DNA of 64,000 nucleotides, taken from contig JADJVS010000016.1 of the NCBI GenBank assembly GCA_016710465.1, positions 558,001-622,000 on the forward strand. The letters run 5' to 3'. The notes under the pieces are model-generated. The model was not told the DNA's origin, made no database searches, and saw nothing but the letters and a program-made list of their open reading frames with translations. The translations under genes were made by a program, and so were the position numbers. Origin of the DNA: Sulfuritalea sp. (GTDB taxonomy: Bacteria; Pseudomonadota; Gammaproteobacteria; Burkholderiales; Rhodocyclaceae). Within the stretch, counting starts at the first letter, position 1. Each line of letters starts with the position of its first letter. Of this stretch, positions 25,251 through 32,572 are shown piece after piece.

Positions 25251-26215
25251 GGCCGCGCCCCGATGTATTCCGCCACCACGTCAATGCGACCATGTCCCAG
25301 TTCCTTGGCAAGGATCCGGCGCGCCTCGCCATCCACGTCGTGATCCGCTATTTGGCCACCCCGCATCACCGGCGCCGGACATCCGGCTTCCTGCAGATAC
25401 CGCTCGCAGGCCCAGGCGGCGCGTAGTTCGTGATACCCCTTGATTCCAAACTCCTGCAGGTGTCGACGTGCCTGATGGATTTCGCCGTTATTGACCAGAT
25501 CGTTGAAAGATTCGTCAGGCTTCAGGAGATTGCGATCGCAACCCAGTTCGGCACTGATCCTGATAGCCAGATCCAGGGTAGCCACACCTTTCTCTCCGAC
25601 AGGCACCCAGCGCTCGACCTCTTTCCCTCGGCCTCCTTTGGTGCCTTCGCGTATGTCGATGGCGCCTCGTTCGCGTGCCTGTTTTCGCCAGAGGCGAAGA
25701 TCACCCAGAATGGCCTCGCGCAAACGTACGCCAAAAGTTCGAGCCAGGAGGACCACTGCTGCGGCCTGACTGTATTTCAGTCGTCGGAGGCGGATAGCCA
25801 GTGCTTCGACGGTCTGCCAGTCCATGCCGGCGGGCGCTTCCGTGCGAACCAAGCAGCGTCGCCCTACCACGGCCGCTGGCGACGCGATGCGGACCTCCTG
25901 GTCGCCGCGCAAGGCCTCAAGCGTTGTGTTCGTTGTCGAGAGCAGGTTCTGGGCGTAGCTCACGCTTAACGCTTCTTCGGCCACCCGCGCCTGTAGATGT
26001 CCGGCGTAAGCCTCGATCACCGTCTGATCGATATGTCGCGCATCCCTTATCCCCTGCTCCGTTCTGGCCCAATCGCAAAATTGGGTCCAGCGTCCGGTAT
26101 GGGTAGCGACGGTGGCGTAATGACCTCGGCCATAGAGATCGAGTAATGCCTGGTGCCCGGCCCAGTCGAGTTGTTTGCCGTAGCCGAAGTTGCGGTGCGT
26201 CGGGAATTTGTTCAT
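25247..26215 (-). CDS. Tyrosine-type site-specific integrase of an integrative element
   Basis: 322 residues. N-terminal SAM-like/core-binding part about 1-110, catalytic part about 130-322. The full catalytic set is visible: Arg in GVRLREAIL, HxxR box in YHELRAAWA, His in ELGHGRID and nucleophile Tyr in VVAEYIGARP. The residue order fits the integrase group found in ICEs and islands of proteobacteria. ATG 26215 begins MNKFPTHRNFGYGKQLDWAG; an upstream extension to 26302 is less likely. It would catalyse insertion/excision of the island, perhaps at the tRNA-Arg at 30066. Confidence 0.85.
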   Translation of the reverse strand: MNKFPTHRNFGYGKQLDWAGHQALLDLYGRGHYATVATHTGRWTQFCDWARTEQGIRDARHIDQTVIEAYAGHLQARVAEEALSVSYAQNLLSTTNTTLEALRGDQEVRIASPAAVVGRRCLVRTEAPAGMDWQTVEALAIRLRRLKYSQAAAVVLLARTFGVRLREAILGDLRLWRKQARERGAIDIREGTKGGRGKEVERWVPVGEKGVATLDLAIRISAELGCDRNLLKPDESFNDLVNNGEIHQARRHLQEFGIKGYHELRAAWACERYLQEAGCPAPVMRGGQIADHDVDGEARRILAKELGHGRIDVVAEYIGARP

Positions 26216-27152
26216 ATCTAATCCTTGCCAATACGTGTTCTGGCCATGCCGGCCACGATCGATGACTGGACCCGGCCAGGTCAGGCGCACCTGACGGACC
26301 AAGGTCCAGCCGCACTCCGATCCCCGCCACCTGTTGGTGAGTGTTGAACCGGATTCAGCCGGTCGCTGCGGAGTGCTGGTCGTCGATCACGACCGGGATG
26401 AGGGATAGATGCGGGCGAGCCTCACGCCCATAGTTGCACTCGCACGCCATCGCGAAGGGCTTGCGCCCGGCGGGGGGATGGCTGTCGGCATGACGGCCGA
26501 CGGTGCGGTGTGGAATCATTCAACGCCGGTTCACTCTCATCGCGGGGATGGCAGATTGCCTGATCTGCTGGTCACCGAAATTCGGCGGCCCCCGTTGTCT
26601 TGAGCGTTGGGCGTGAGTTTTAGTTGTGGTTTTAGTGCAGTGGCAGGATGACCGCCAATGCGTCAAAAGGCCCATGGCATCTGGGTGTGCGAGCTTTTTC
26701 TATCGCGTCCCGTCTCTTTGACGGCCAGGATGGAAAATAAAAACCGCCGAGACGGTAAAGCCATGGAATGCAGGGACGAGCGAAGCCGCTATCACTGCCT
26801 GAACGGACGAGAACTCTCTTGAGTCCTGCAATCCGACGACCACCGATGTCGGCTGCCGTTTAGAAATGTGACGCACCGGAACCCGATAACACCACTCATA
26901 AATGCTGTTTGTTTTGCGTGGCCAGCTACCACTTTTGGCCGCGAGGCATTACGCCTCACGGTTGATGGGATGCACGATATCGAGCGGGAAATCCGGTGTC
27001 AAGCGGGGTTTCGACGGGTAGCCCGAACCAACGGGACAGTCAGGAAAACAGAGGGACTGGCAGGGGCGATGGGGGATGAATCGCAGGAATTATTTTTTCT
27101 GGGCCGGCTGTGGTTGCCGTGCAACGGATGCTTGCAGTCTGACGGCAGCGTG
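26216..27152. other. Long intergenic region upstream of the integrase
   Basis: About 940 bp with only short, unsupported open frames. It contains several short inverted repeats (for example AAACCGCCGAGACGG near 26741) and a CCTGAACGGACG motif similar to the repeat arms. It probably carries the integrase promoter and regulatory sites; a small untranslated RNA cannot be excluded. Confidence 0.4.
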
Positions 27153-27389
27153 TTACTTCAACTTCGCCACTGCCACCGCAATCGCCGCCGCGCGACTGAT
27201 TCCCCTCCCCTGCGCCCAATTGTCCAGGCGCTCCAGGACGGCCGGATCGATCGTGACGGTGATCACGCTTTTCTTCCCTGTCCGTTTGATCGACTTCCTG
27301 CCGTCCGGTGCCTGATCAATGAAATCGTTGATGTCGTCCTGTGCAGGAACTACTGTAGGAACTGCGGCAGGTCTACGTAGGATCGCCAT
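27153..27389 (-). CDS. Small ribbon-helix-helix-like partition partner
   Basis: 78 residues. The C-terminal 40 residues (VITVTIDPAVLERLDNWAQG then RGISRAAAIAVAVAKLK) fit a ribbon-helix-helix fold: a beta strand, then two helices, as in ParG/CopG/ParD-like DNA-binding proteins; the N-terminal half is polar and likely disordered. It starts four bases after the ParA stop, the arrangement of ParA-plus-small-centromere-binding-protein partition modules. It would bind a centromere-like site and stimulate ParA. Confidence 0.75.
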   Translation of the reverse strand: MAILRRPAAVPTVVPAQDDINDFIDQAPDGRKSIKRTGKKSVITVTIDPAVLERLDNWAQGRGISRAAAIAVAVAKLK

Positions 27390-27393
27390 CGGT

Positions 27394-28071
27394 TCACCGT
27401 AGCCCTTCCGGCGTTTCGCTGCACGTTTCACTGCGCATTTCACTGTATGACCAGCCGAACACTGCCGCCGCCAGGCAGCGGTATTCATGGGCAGCTTTCT
27501 CGTCTCTGGCTGGGAATTCAAGGATCGAACAGCCCATCGCCGCAATGCTGGCCACGGCCTTCCGTCGCACCACGGGCGCATCGAGATAGCCCACACCTGG
27601 CGGTAGCGATCCGGCGGTCGTGGCATTGTCACTGCCGGTCGGATCGGCCATGCAGAGGAAGACGGAGGCCGATACATCCCTCGTTGCTCTGGCCTGGGCC
27701 AGCAAGCCGGTCATGTCATTCAATGCCCATAGGTCGAAGGAACGGGGTTGCAGCGGAATGAGGACGTGATCGGCCAGGACCAGTGCCGCGCGCATGGCGG
27801 TCGAATCCCGCCCGCCGGCATCGATGACGATATCGGTATAGCGGTCTCTTGCCAAGGTCACTTGCTGACGCAGCGCCTGACCGTCGGGGTAATGGACGCA
27901 GGGAATCGAGGGCTCGACCTCGCGGCCGGAGAGCGCGGCCATCAAGGTGCCCTGTCGGTCACCATCCACGGCGAGAACATCACGCCCGCGCAGCTTGCAG
28001 GCGATGGCCAGGTTGAGTGCGGTCGTGGTCTTGCCGACACCACCCTTGGTATTTAGGATTGCCAGAATCAT
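27394..28071 (-). CDS. parA: ParA-family partition ATPase
   Basis: 225 residues, short ParA without an N-terminal DNA-binding domain. Deviant Walker A KGGVGKTT at 9-16, switch DGDRQG, and DAGGRD and QPRSFDLWAL regions typical of plasmid ParA (ParA type Ib). Together with the downstream ribbon-helix-helix protein it forms a plasmid-type segregation pair, which suggests that the island derives from, or exists part time as, an extrachromosomal element. Confidence 0.88.
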   Translation of the reverse strand: MILAILNTKGGVGKTTTALNLAIACKLRGRDVLAVDGDRQGTLMAALSGREVEPSIPCVHYPDGQALRQQVTLARDRYTDIVIDAGGRDSTAMRAALVLADHVLIPLQPRSFDLWALNDMTGLLAQARATRDVSASVFLCMADPTGSDNATTAGSLPPGVGYLDAPVVRRKAVASIAAMGCSILEFPARDEKAAHEYRCLAAAVFGWSYSEMRSETCSETPEGLR

Positions 28072-28132
28072 TGCATCAACTCTCCGTAGGAATGACGTAG
28101 CGGATACATCAGGTCTGTGGATGGGTTCGGGA

Positions 28133-28930
28133 TCACGTCAGCCCCTTCAATTTCTTGCTGGCGGAATTGAGCATGTTCATCCGCTGCTCGCGCAATTCCG
28201 GATCGGGATTGATCGGCTCATCGACGATCGGGACTTCCACTACCGATGGCGGCGGCGCACTCATGGCTTCGCGCCATTCCCTCAGGCAGTCCCGGTCTTC
28301 CGGACTGGGGCCTTTTTCCTGAATACGCTTTCTGACCGTGGCCCGCCAGCCGTTCAGGTTGCAGATGGATTTCCCCGACTGCCGGCTTTTCCAGAACGCG
28401 GCCTCGACCAGTTCGTCGAGAAACTCCACCGCCACCACCGAGTCTGCTGGTTTGCTGATTACCTTCGCTGCAGGTTCGTTGGAGGAGGTAGGTGGTGGTG
28501 GTATTTCATTCTGGTCAACTACAGGTGGTATATCCCCGAGGGAGCCATGCATGGCTGCACCGCGCGCGGCTAAGCCATCCCTGGCGGAACCAGGGATGGT
28601 TTTCACCATCCCTGGTTCTCTCGGGGATGGTTGCTCCGGCGGATCGAGAACGTCCTTGATCCAGGTGATGGTGCCGTTGGCTTGGCGAACCCGGGTTTGG
28701 CGGTAGTAGCCGGCCTCCTGGAGTTCGCTGCGGACGGATGCCCAGACATATTCGGTCATCCTCAGGACGCGGAGCATGTGCTCCACCTGGATCACCCATC
28801 CATCCGCCCGGCCCAGCATCCATCCCAGTACCGCACGCGCCCTCAGGCTGAGCCGAGGGTGTTCCAGGACATCATCGGGGACGGCGGACCATGTGCGGCG
28901 CTTGCGGACAGTGATCGAGTCATTGCTCAT
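28133..28930 (-). CDS. Possible winged-helix replication/DNA-binding protein of the island
   Basis: 265 residues. The first ~95 residues (VPDDVLEHPRLSLRARAVLGW, VIQVEHMLRVLRM, VWASVRSELQEAGYYRQTRV) look like a helix-turn-helix/winged-helix of the kind in phage and plasmid replication or helicase-loader proteins. A proline-rich linker follows, then a helical C-terminal domain (LDELVEAAFWKSRQSGKSI to MLNSASKKLKG). It lies upstream of parA in the same direction. Replication role is inferred from place and fold. Confidence 0.6.
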   Translation of the reverse strand: MSNDSITVRKRRTWSAVPDDVLEHPRLSLRARAVLGWMLGRADGWVIQVEHMLRVLRMTEYVWASVRSELQEAGYYRQTRVRQANGTITWIKDVLDPPEQPSPREPGMVKTIPGSARDGLAARGAAMHGSLGDIPPVVDQNEIPPPPTSSNEPAAKVISKPADSVVAVEFLDELVEAAFWKSRQSGKSICNLNGWRATVRKRIQEKGPSPEDRDCLREWREAMSAPPPSVVEVPIVDEPINPDPELREQRMNMLNSASKKLKGLT

Positions 28931-29240
28931 GGCCCGCCTCGCGCGCCTGGGCGCTTTTACGCGGCCGGCCGGGGCCGCGTTTGACAGTCACCGGACTTGG
29001 CTGATGAGCCAGGACGTGCTGGATACCGGCTTCATCCATCCCGACGAAATGAAGGAGATCGGTGACACGAACTACCCGGCGCTGGGGAGCAATGGAAATG
29101 AGCGGCAATGGATAGGCGTTGCGCGATATCAAGTTGCGCGCGGTTTTTTTTGCACCTTCGAGGGTACGACTGTAGCCGATGTAGTAAAGGGCTTCGCCGG
29201 GGTGAATGGCGACGCGCCCACCGAAATTGAAGGAAATCAT
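28920..29240 (-). CDS. Small AT-hook-bearing protein of the island, unknown function
   Basis: 106 residues. N-terminal part MISFNFGGRVAIHPGEALYY and the central GMDEAGIQHVLAHQPSP are unfamiliar; the C-terminus carries KRGPGRPRKSAQ, an AT-hook-like minor-groove binding motif. It overlaps the following gene's start by 11 bases, so it is first in an operon with the putative replication protein, parA and the small partner. A role as a DNA-binding regulator is plausible only. Confidence 0.6.
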   Translation of the reverse strand: MISFNFGGRVAIHPGEALYYIGYSRTLEGAKKTARNLISRNAYPLPLISIAPQRRVVRVTDLLHFVGMDEAGIQHVLAHQPSPVTVKRGPGRPRKSAQAREAGHEQ

Positions 29241-29349
29241 GCTTGTCTCCGAATGGATCGCGGGAGACCTGGTGAAGATTGGAGGTGCCCTTCAGCTCAG
29301 GGACGTCGGCGGGCAGTTCCCGCGTGATGACTGCGCTTGTCGCCCTGAC

Positions 29350-29763
29350 TTAGTGCCGGGCAGCGGAGATGGGCTGCGGAAGCACTTTTGGCGATAAGCA
29401 GACGTGAGGCAGGCCGAGACGCGCAAGACTGGCTTGCAGAGCCGCGAAGACACGCCTTAGTGCGATGACAGTTGCGAAGTATGCAGTAGCAATATTGCGC
29501 AGTCGGATAACCTTCGATTCATCAATACCCTTTGTAACGTAGTAGCTTGCCTGGAGAACGGCACGACGAATACGATGAGCAGCTACAGCGGCGCGGGCAC
29601 GCAGACAAAGACCAACAGTAAAGCCGAGCCAGAGAAAAATCAGCTCGGCACCGGCATTTGCAACTACGGCAACTATAGCGACCAAGGCGATGCAGAGCCA
29701 GCTCATTGGCTCGGAGTGTCGGCTAGTTGCTGATTTGCAGAACAACAGGGAAATCGCGTCCAT
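29350..29763 (-). CDS. Possible small membrane protein
   Basis: 137 residues with a hydrophobic stretch MSWLCIALVAIVAVVANAGA followed by ELIFLWLGFTVGLCL, i.e. two candidate membrane helices, then a basic helical region (RIRRAVLQASYYV, RNIATAYFATVIALRRVF). No known family. ATG start, but codon use is less biased to GC third positions than in core genes, so it may be foreign or not a gene. Confidence 0.35.
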   Translation of the reverse strand: MDAISLLFCKSATSRHSEPMSWLCIALVAIVAVVANAGAELIFLWLGFTVGLCLRARAAVAAHRIRRAVLQASYYVTKGIDESKVIRLRNIATAYFATVIALRRVFAALQASLARLGLPHVCLSPKVLPQPISAARH

Positions 29764-30065
29764 CAGCGGCAGTGTACGACCCCGGCCCTCGAAAAATGGC
29801 GCGAAAAGCGCACACGGACGCCGCTTTTCACCCCCACGAACCTCTGATCCGGTGATAAGGAGAAATCAACGTCGCTATCCCGGCTACCGGGCATCGGCAG
29901 GCCTGCCTGCCGGTCACAATTTGGGCACAAACATCCAGTGATATTGAGGGATGGTCGGGCACAATTCGGTCACACTCGGGCACACAATTTTGTGCCAAAA
30001 TGAACAACGTCAAGCGCCACTAGAAACAAAACAAGGTGTTACTATATGTTTTTTATAACATTTTT
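29764..30065. other. Non-coding region with phased repeats next to tRNA-Arg
   Basis: No gene. It holds the GGKCACA repeat array (listed separately) and an AT-rich segment (30030-30065) with long T-runs directly beyond the 3' end of tRNA-Arg. This combination fits an attachment-site arm region or a plasmid-type origin/centromere. Confidence 0.5.
29912..29996 (+). repeat. Helically phased GGKCACA repeat array
   Basis: Five direct copies of GG(G/T)CACA at 29912, 29923, 29957, 29968 and 29978, followed by one inverted copy (TGTGCC, 29991-29996). Spacings of 11, 11 and 10 bases within groups put the copies on one face of the helix. Such arrays are typical of plasmid iterons, partition sites or integrase arm-type sites; all three fit the neighbourhood (parA pair, possible replication gene, integrase, tRNA). 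Confidence 0.7.
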
Positions 30066-30142
30066 TGGTCCGCCCGGCGGGATTCGAACCCACTACCCCC
30101 GGCTTAGAAGGCCGGTGCTCTATCCAGATGAGCTACGGGCGG
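30066..30142 (-). tRNA. tRNA-Arg (anticodon TCT)
   Basis: 77-base cloverleaf on the minus strand. Acceptor CCGCCCG pairs with CGGGCGG, anticodon arm CCGGC-CTTCTAA-GCCGG gives TCT, T-arm contains GGTTCGAATC, and the 3' CCA is encoded at 30066-30068. Its 3' end faces the island, as is usual for integrase target tRNAs. No second copy of the 3' end was found in the window. Confidence 0.95.
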
Positions 30143-30239
30143 AAGCCTTGCGGCAGTGGCGGATGAGTTTAGCGCAGGACGCAACAAACCGGGCCGGGCG
30201 GGGCATAATTGGGGATGTAACGCCGGACCCATCCTTCCC

Positions 30240-30470
30240 ATGTCATCCGAACTCACCTATTGCTACCACTGCCGCACTCATCATCCGCGCAACGAGATGC
30301 GCCTGATGGTAACCAAGACCGGGAAGCGCTGGCGCTGCATTCGCAGCATAGAAGCCACCCAGCAAGGCCGCGAGGCGCGCGAAGCCTACGGGCGCCTGGT
30401 ATCCGAGATCAATCGCGCGGAATCCAAGAGCCGCGCCCAGCGCCTGAACAACCTGCTGCAGGAAAAGTAG
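30240..30470 (+). CDS. Small putative zinc-binding protein
   Basis: 76 residues. N-terminal YCYHCRTHH and a later WRCIRS give a Cys/His-rich zinc-finger-like start (CxxC plus His-His), followed by a long charged helix ending NNLLQEK. It begins at ATG 30240 and is eight bases upstream of yajD, suggesting co-transcription. A nucleic-acid-associated role is possible; family not recognised. Confidence 0.65.
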   Translation: MSSELTYCYHCRTHHPRNEMRLMVTKTGKRWRCIRSIEATQQGREAREAYGRLVSEINRAESKSRAQRLNNLLQEK

Positions 30471-30477
30471 GCTCGGC

Positions 30478-30831
30478 ATGGCGGACCCGGGGAAACTCGA
30501 TCGCATCGTCGCCGATGCGCGGCGCGCCGCCGAATCGCGACAGCAGGGCTATCGCGAAAAGGCATTGAAGATCTACCCGTGGATCTGCGGTCGCTGCGCC
30601 CGCGAATTCACTCATGCCAACCTGCGCGAACTCACCGTTCATCACCGCAATCACAATCACGACTACAACCCGCCCGACGGCAGCAACTGGGAACTGCTTT
30701 GCCTCTACTGCCACGACAATGAACACCAGCGGCAGGTGGGCCCCGCCGGGGGTGGATCAGGAGTCGGCGCTGGCGGCACGGCGGCCATGCACTCGCCATT
30801 CGCCAACCTGAAGGACTTGCTGAAAAAGTAG
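30478..30831 (+). CDS. yajD: YajD-family HNH nuclease
   Basis: 117 residues, same size as E. coli YajD. HNH-type core: CGRCAREF, LTVHHRNHNHDYNPPDGSNW and LLCLYCHDNEH, i.e. two CxxC pairs around the catalytic His residues. The C-terminal linker GSGVGAGGTAAM is encoded by a copy of a dispersed 22-bp repeat (30762-30783). Physiological role of YajD is not established. Confidence 0.88.
   Translation: MADPGKLDRIVADARRAAESRQQGYREKALKIYPWICGRCAREFTHANLRELTVHHRNHNHDYNPPDGSNWELLCLYCHDNEHQRQVGPAGGGSGVGAGGTAAMHSPFANLKDLLKK
30762..30783 (+). repeat. Dispersed 22-bp repeat, copy inside yajD
   Basis: AGTCGGCGCTG then five variable bases then ACGGCG. Matches copies at 17708-17729, 45316-45337, 55258-55279 and 61955-61976. 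Here it is translated in frame as part of the Gly/Ala-rich linker of YajD. Confidence 0.6.
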
Positions 30832-30832
30832 G

Positions 30833-30918
30833 TCCGCCGGGGGCATTCCTCTGGATACCGTCTCCGACTCCGCCGGGGACATTCCCCTGGATACCGTCCC
30901 CGACTCCGCCGGGGACAT
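30833..30918. repeat. 36-bp tandem repeat, about 2.4 copies
   Basis: Units start TCCGCCGGGG at 30833, 30869 and 30905; the first two differ at a few positions and the third is partial. The array begins right after the yajD stop and ends at the terminator before tRNA-His. Spacer-free, so not a CRISPR; it looks like a VNTR. Confidence 0.8.
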
Positions 30919-30924
30919 AAAATG

Positions 30925-30950
30925 AAAATGGAGCCGGGAGGCTCCATTTT
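30925..30950. terminator. Bidirectional intrinsic terminator between yajD and tRNA-His
   Basis: AAAATGGAGCC and GGCTCCATTTT form a perfect 11-bp stem around GGGA, with A-run and T-run at the two bases. It can stop transcription of yajD from the left and of tRNA-His (minus strand) from the right. Confidence 0.8.
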
Positions 30951-30960
30951 CCGATTCGGG

Positions 30961-31037
30961 TGGGGTGGCTGATGGGACTCGAACCCACGACAACTGGAAT
31001 CACAATCCAGGACTCTACCAACTGAGCTACAGCCACC
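30961..31037 (-). tRNA. tRNA-His (anticodon GTG)
   Basis: Minus-strand cloverleaf with acceptor GTGGCTG/CAGCCAC, anticodon arm CTGGA-TTGTGAT-TCCAG (GTG) and encoded CCA. The extra 5' G (position -1) opposite discriminator C, an identity element of tRNA-His, is present at 31037/30964. Confidence 0.96.
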
Positions 31038-31143
31038 ACCGAAACCGTCGCCCGAGAAATTCCGCCTCGGGCAGGGGGCGAATTATCAAAGAAAGGCGGC
31101 AAAGAAGCAAGCCTTGCCGCCGCCGACACCTATCCTTGCAGCC

Positions 31144-31902
31144 CTACCAGCTTGGTCCGGAAGCGCCCGGAAAGAAGCGGACCGGTTCCGCAAGCGCATC
31201 GCCGACACGCTGCGAATTCAATTGCGCGGCGACCTCATCGGCGGTCAAGGCCGCTTCCCCCAGATTGCCGGCGATCAGGGTCCGCAACTGGTCGCTCCAG
31301 GCAAAGCTCAGCATCGCCAGCGCGGCATAGAAGGGCGTTTCGCAACGGGCGGCAACACGCCGCGCGAAATCGAGAAGCCAGCGCAAGAGATGGAAATCCA
31401 TGAACCGTCCCAGGCTGCGCCAGTCGTCCGCATTCGCCGCGGAATTCAGCAGGCGGGCGACAAACTGCAACTGAAACACCAGGTGGTCATCCGGGCGCAG
31501 GCGCCAGTCGGGGACGACCAAGCCGCGGGCCTTGTACTCCTCGCGCAACTCGAACATCGGCGACTGGCACACGAGGTGGTCGTCGGAAAGCCAGTAGGAC
31601 TCGCTGGGCGAAGCGCCGTAAGCGCCGGTGAGGTAGATCGCGGCAAAGTCCGCCGCCAGCCCATCCATGCATGCCGTATCGGGATCGGACGGCAGCGCCG
31701 CAAGCGCCAGGCGCATGGCCTCGACCCCGTCGCGCGCCGCGTCATCGCGCGGCAGCATGGCGAGGCTGCCGGGAAAACCCGCCTGGCGCAGCGCCAAGAG
31801 CAGCGCCGGGGTGAGTTCCCGATCATGCAGCAGCGCAAGGCTGGCGAAGTCCTCCGCCAGCGCGGCGCCCAATTCCGCGCTCAACTCCAGGCCCAGGGGC
31901 AT
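31144..31902 (-). CDS. TorD-like cytoplasmic chaperone for the molybdoenzyme
   Basis: 252 residues, all-helical TorD/DmsD-type protein: FAAIYLTGAYGASPSESYWL with a conserved SPSESYWL-like block, REEYKARGLVVPDW (the E-YK-GL and PDxL-type signature) and FVARLLNSAA. Such chaperones bind the Tat signal of their partner and assist molybdenum cofactor insertion. Its ATG overlaps the stop of the Fe-S subunit (TGATG), so it is the last gene of the operon and its client is the catalytic subunit at 32573-35148. Confidence 0.85.
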   Translation of the reverse strand: MPLGLELSAELGAALAEDFASLALLHDRELTPALLLALRQAGFPGSLAMLPRDDAARDGVEAMRLALAALPSDPDTACMDGLAADFAAIYLTGAYGASPSESYWLSDDHLVCQSPMFELREEYKARGLVVPDWRLRPDDHLVFQLQFVARLLNSAANADDWRSLGRFMDFHLLRWLLDFARRVAARCETPFYAALAMLSFAWSDQLRTLIAGNLGEAALTADEVAAQLNSQRVGDALAEPVRFFPGASGPSW

Positions 31903-32562
31903 CAAACCTTGCCCTTGCTGTGGGGTACAAAGGCAATCGAGGGATGGGTCAGCTCAGGATCGGCGAAATTCTTGACCTGGCGCACCGGCTTGTCGTGCGG
32001 ACCGATGGCGGTAGTCTTGTGGCTGCCGTCCCAGAGCGCCTCGATCGGGCCGATGTCGAGCACACGCATCATGCAGGCCATGACGCAATAGGGCTTGCGC
32101 CCGGCCTCGATCTCGTCGACGCACATGTTGCACTTCTGGACGATCTGCTCCTTCGGGTTCCATTGCGGCGCACCAGGGACAGGCCGCCTCGCAGCGGCGG
32201 CAACCAATGCACAAGGTCGAGTCGATATCCACGATGCCGTCGGCCTCGCGCTTCCAGATCGCCCCTGTGGGGCAGGTCGGCAGGCAGGCCGGTTCGGCGC
32301 AGTGGTTGCAGGACATGTTCACCTTGTAGGCGAACACGTCCGGGTAATGGCCGCCTTCGACGTACATCACGCGGCGGAAGCGCGGACCCGGCGGCAGTCC
32401 GTTCTTGTCCTTGCAGGCGATTTCGCAGGCGCGGCAGCCGATGCAATCGACGTTGTGGTGGATGAAGCCGAGCTGCTTCGCCGGCTTGACCGGTTCGTAG
32501 GTCTGCGCCACCTTGCGTTCGAGGGCGACCTTGACCTGCTTCATGTCGAGCTTTTTCGTCAT
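31902..32562 (-). pseudogene. DmsB-like 4Fe-4S electron-transfer subunit, one frameshift
   Basis: Reading begins at ATG 32562 and shows ferredoxin motifs CIGCRACEIACK, CNHCAEPACLPTCPTGAI and CIGCRRCEAACPW. At about 32170-32178 the frame is lost; the other frame continues with the expected GAPQWN-type segment then VQKCNMCVDEIEAG, CVMACMMRVLDIGP and runs to the stop at 31902. Joined, the product is a normal four-cluster DmsB/NrfC-type subunit of about 220 residues that takes electrons from the multihaem cytochrome to the catalytic subunit. The shift is either real decay or a sequence error. Confidence 0.8.
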
Positions 32563-32572
32563 GGTCGTGTCC

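Noticed and set aside
1726..26812. CTGAACGGC-type motif seen near 1726, 2770, 2971, 4660, 23964 and 26806 as one repeat family
   Set aside because: Apart from the paired arms the matches are under 12 bases, and one is inside the serine-hydrolase coding fragment, so chance cannot be excluded.
26868..27380. 170-codon plus-strand frame
   Set aside because: Its 3' half is antisense to the ribbon-helix-helix gene and its 5' half lies in unsupported intergenic DNA.
23900..30142. Direct repeat of the tRNA-Arg 3' end as a second attachment site
   Set aside because: Looked for a copy of the CCGCCCGGCGGGATTCGAAC region near 23.6-25 kb; only loosely GC-rich look-alikes exist.
30833..30918. Possible CRISPR array
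   Set aside because: Units are directly abutting with no unique spacers and only 2.4 copies.
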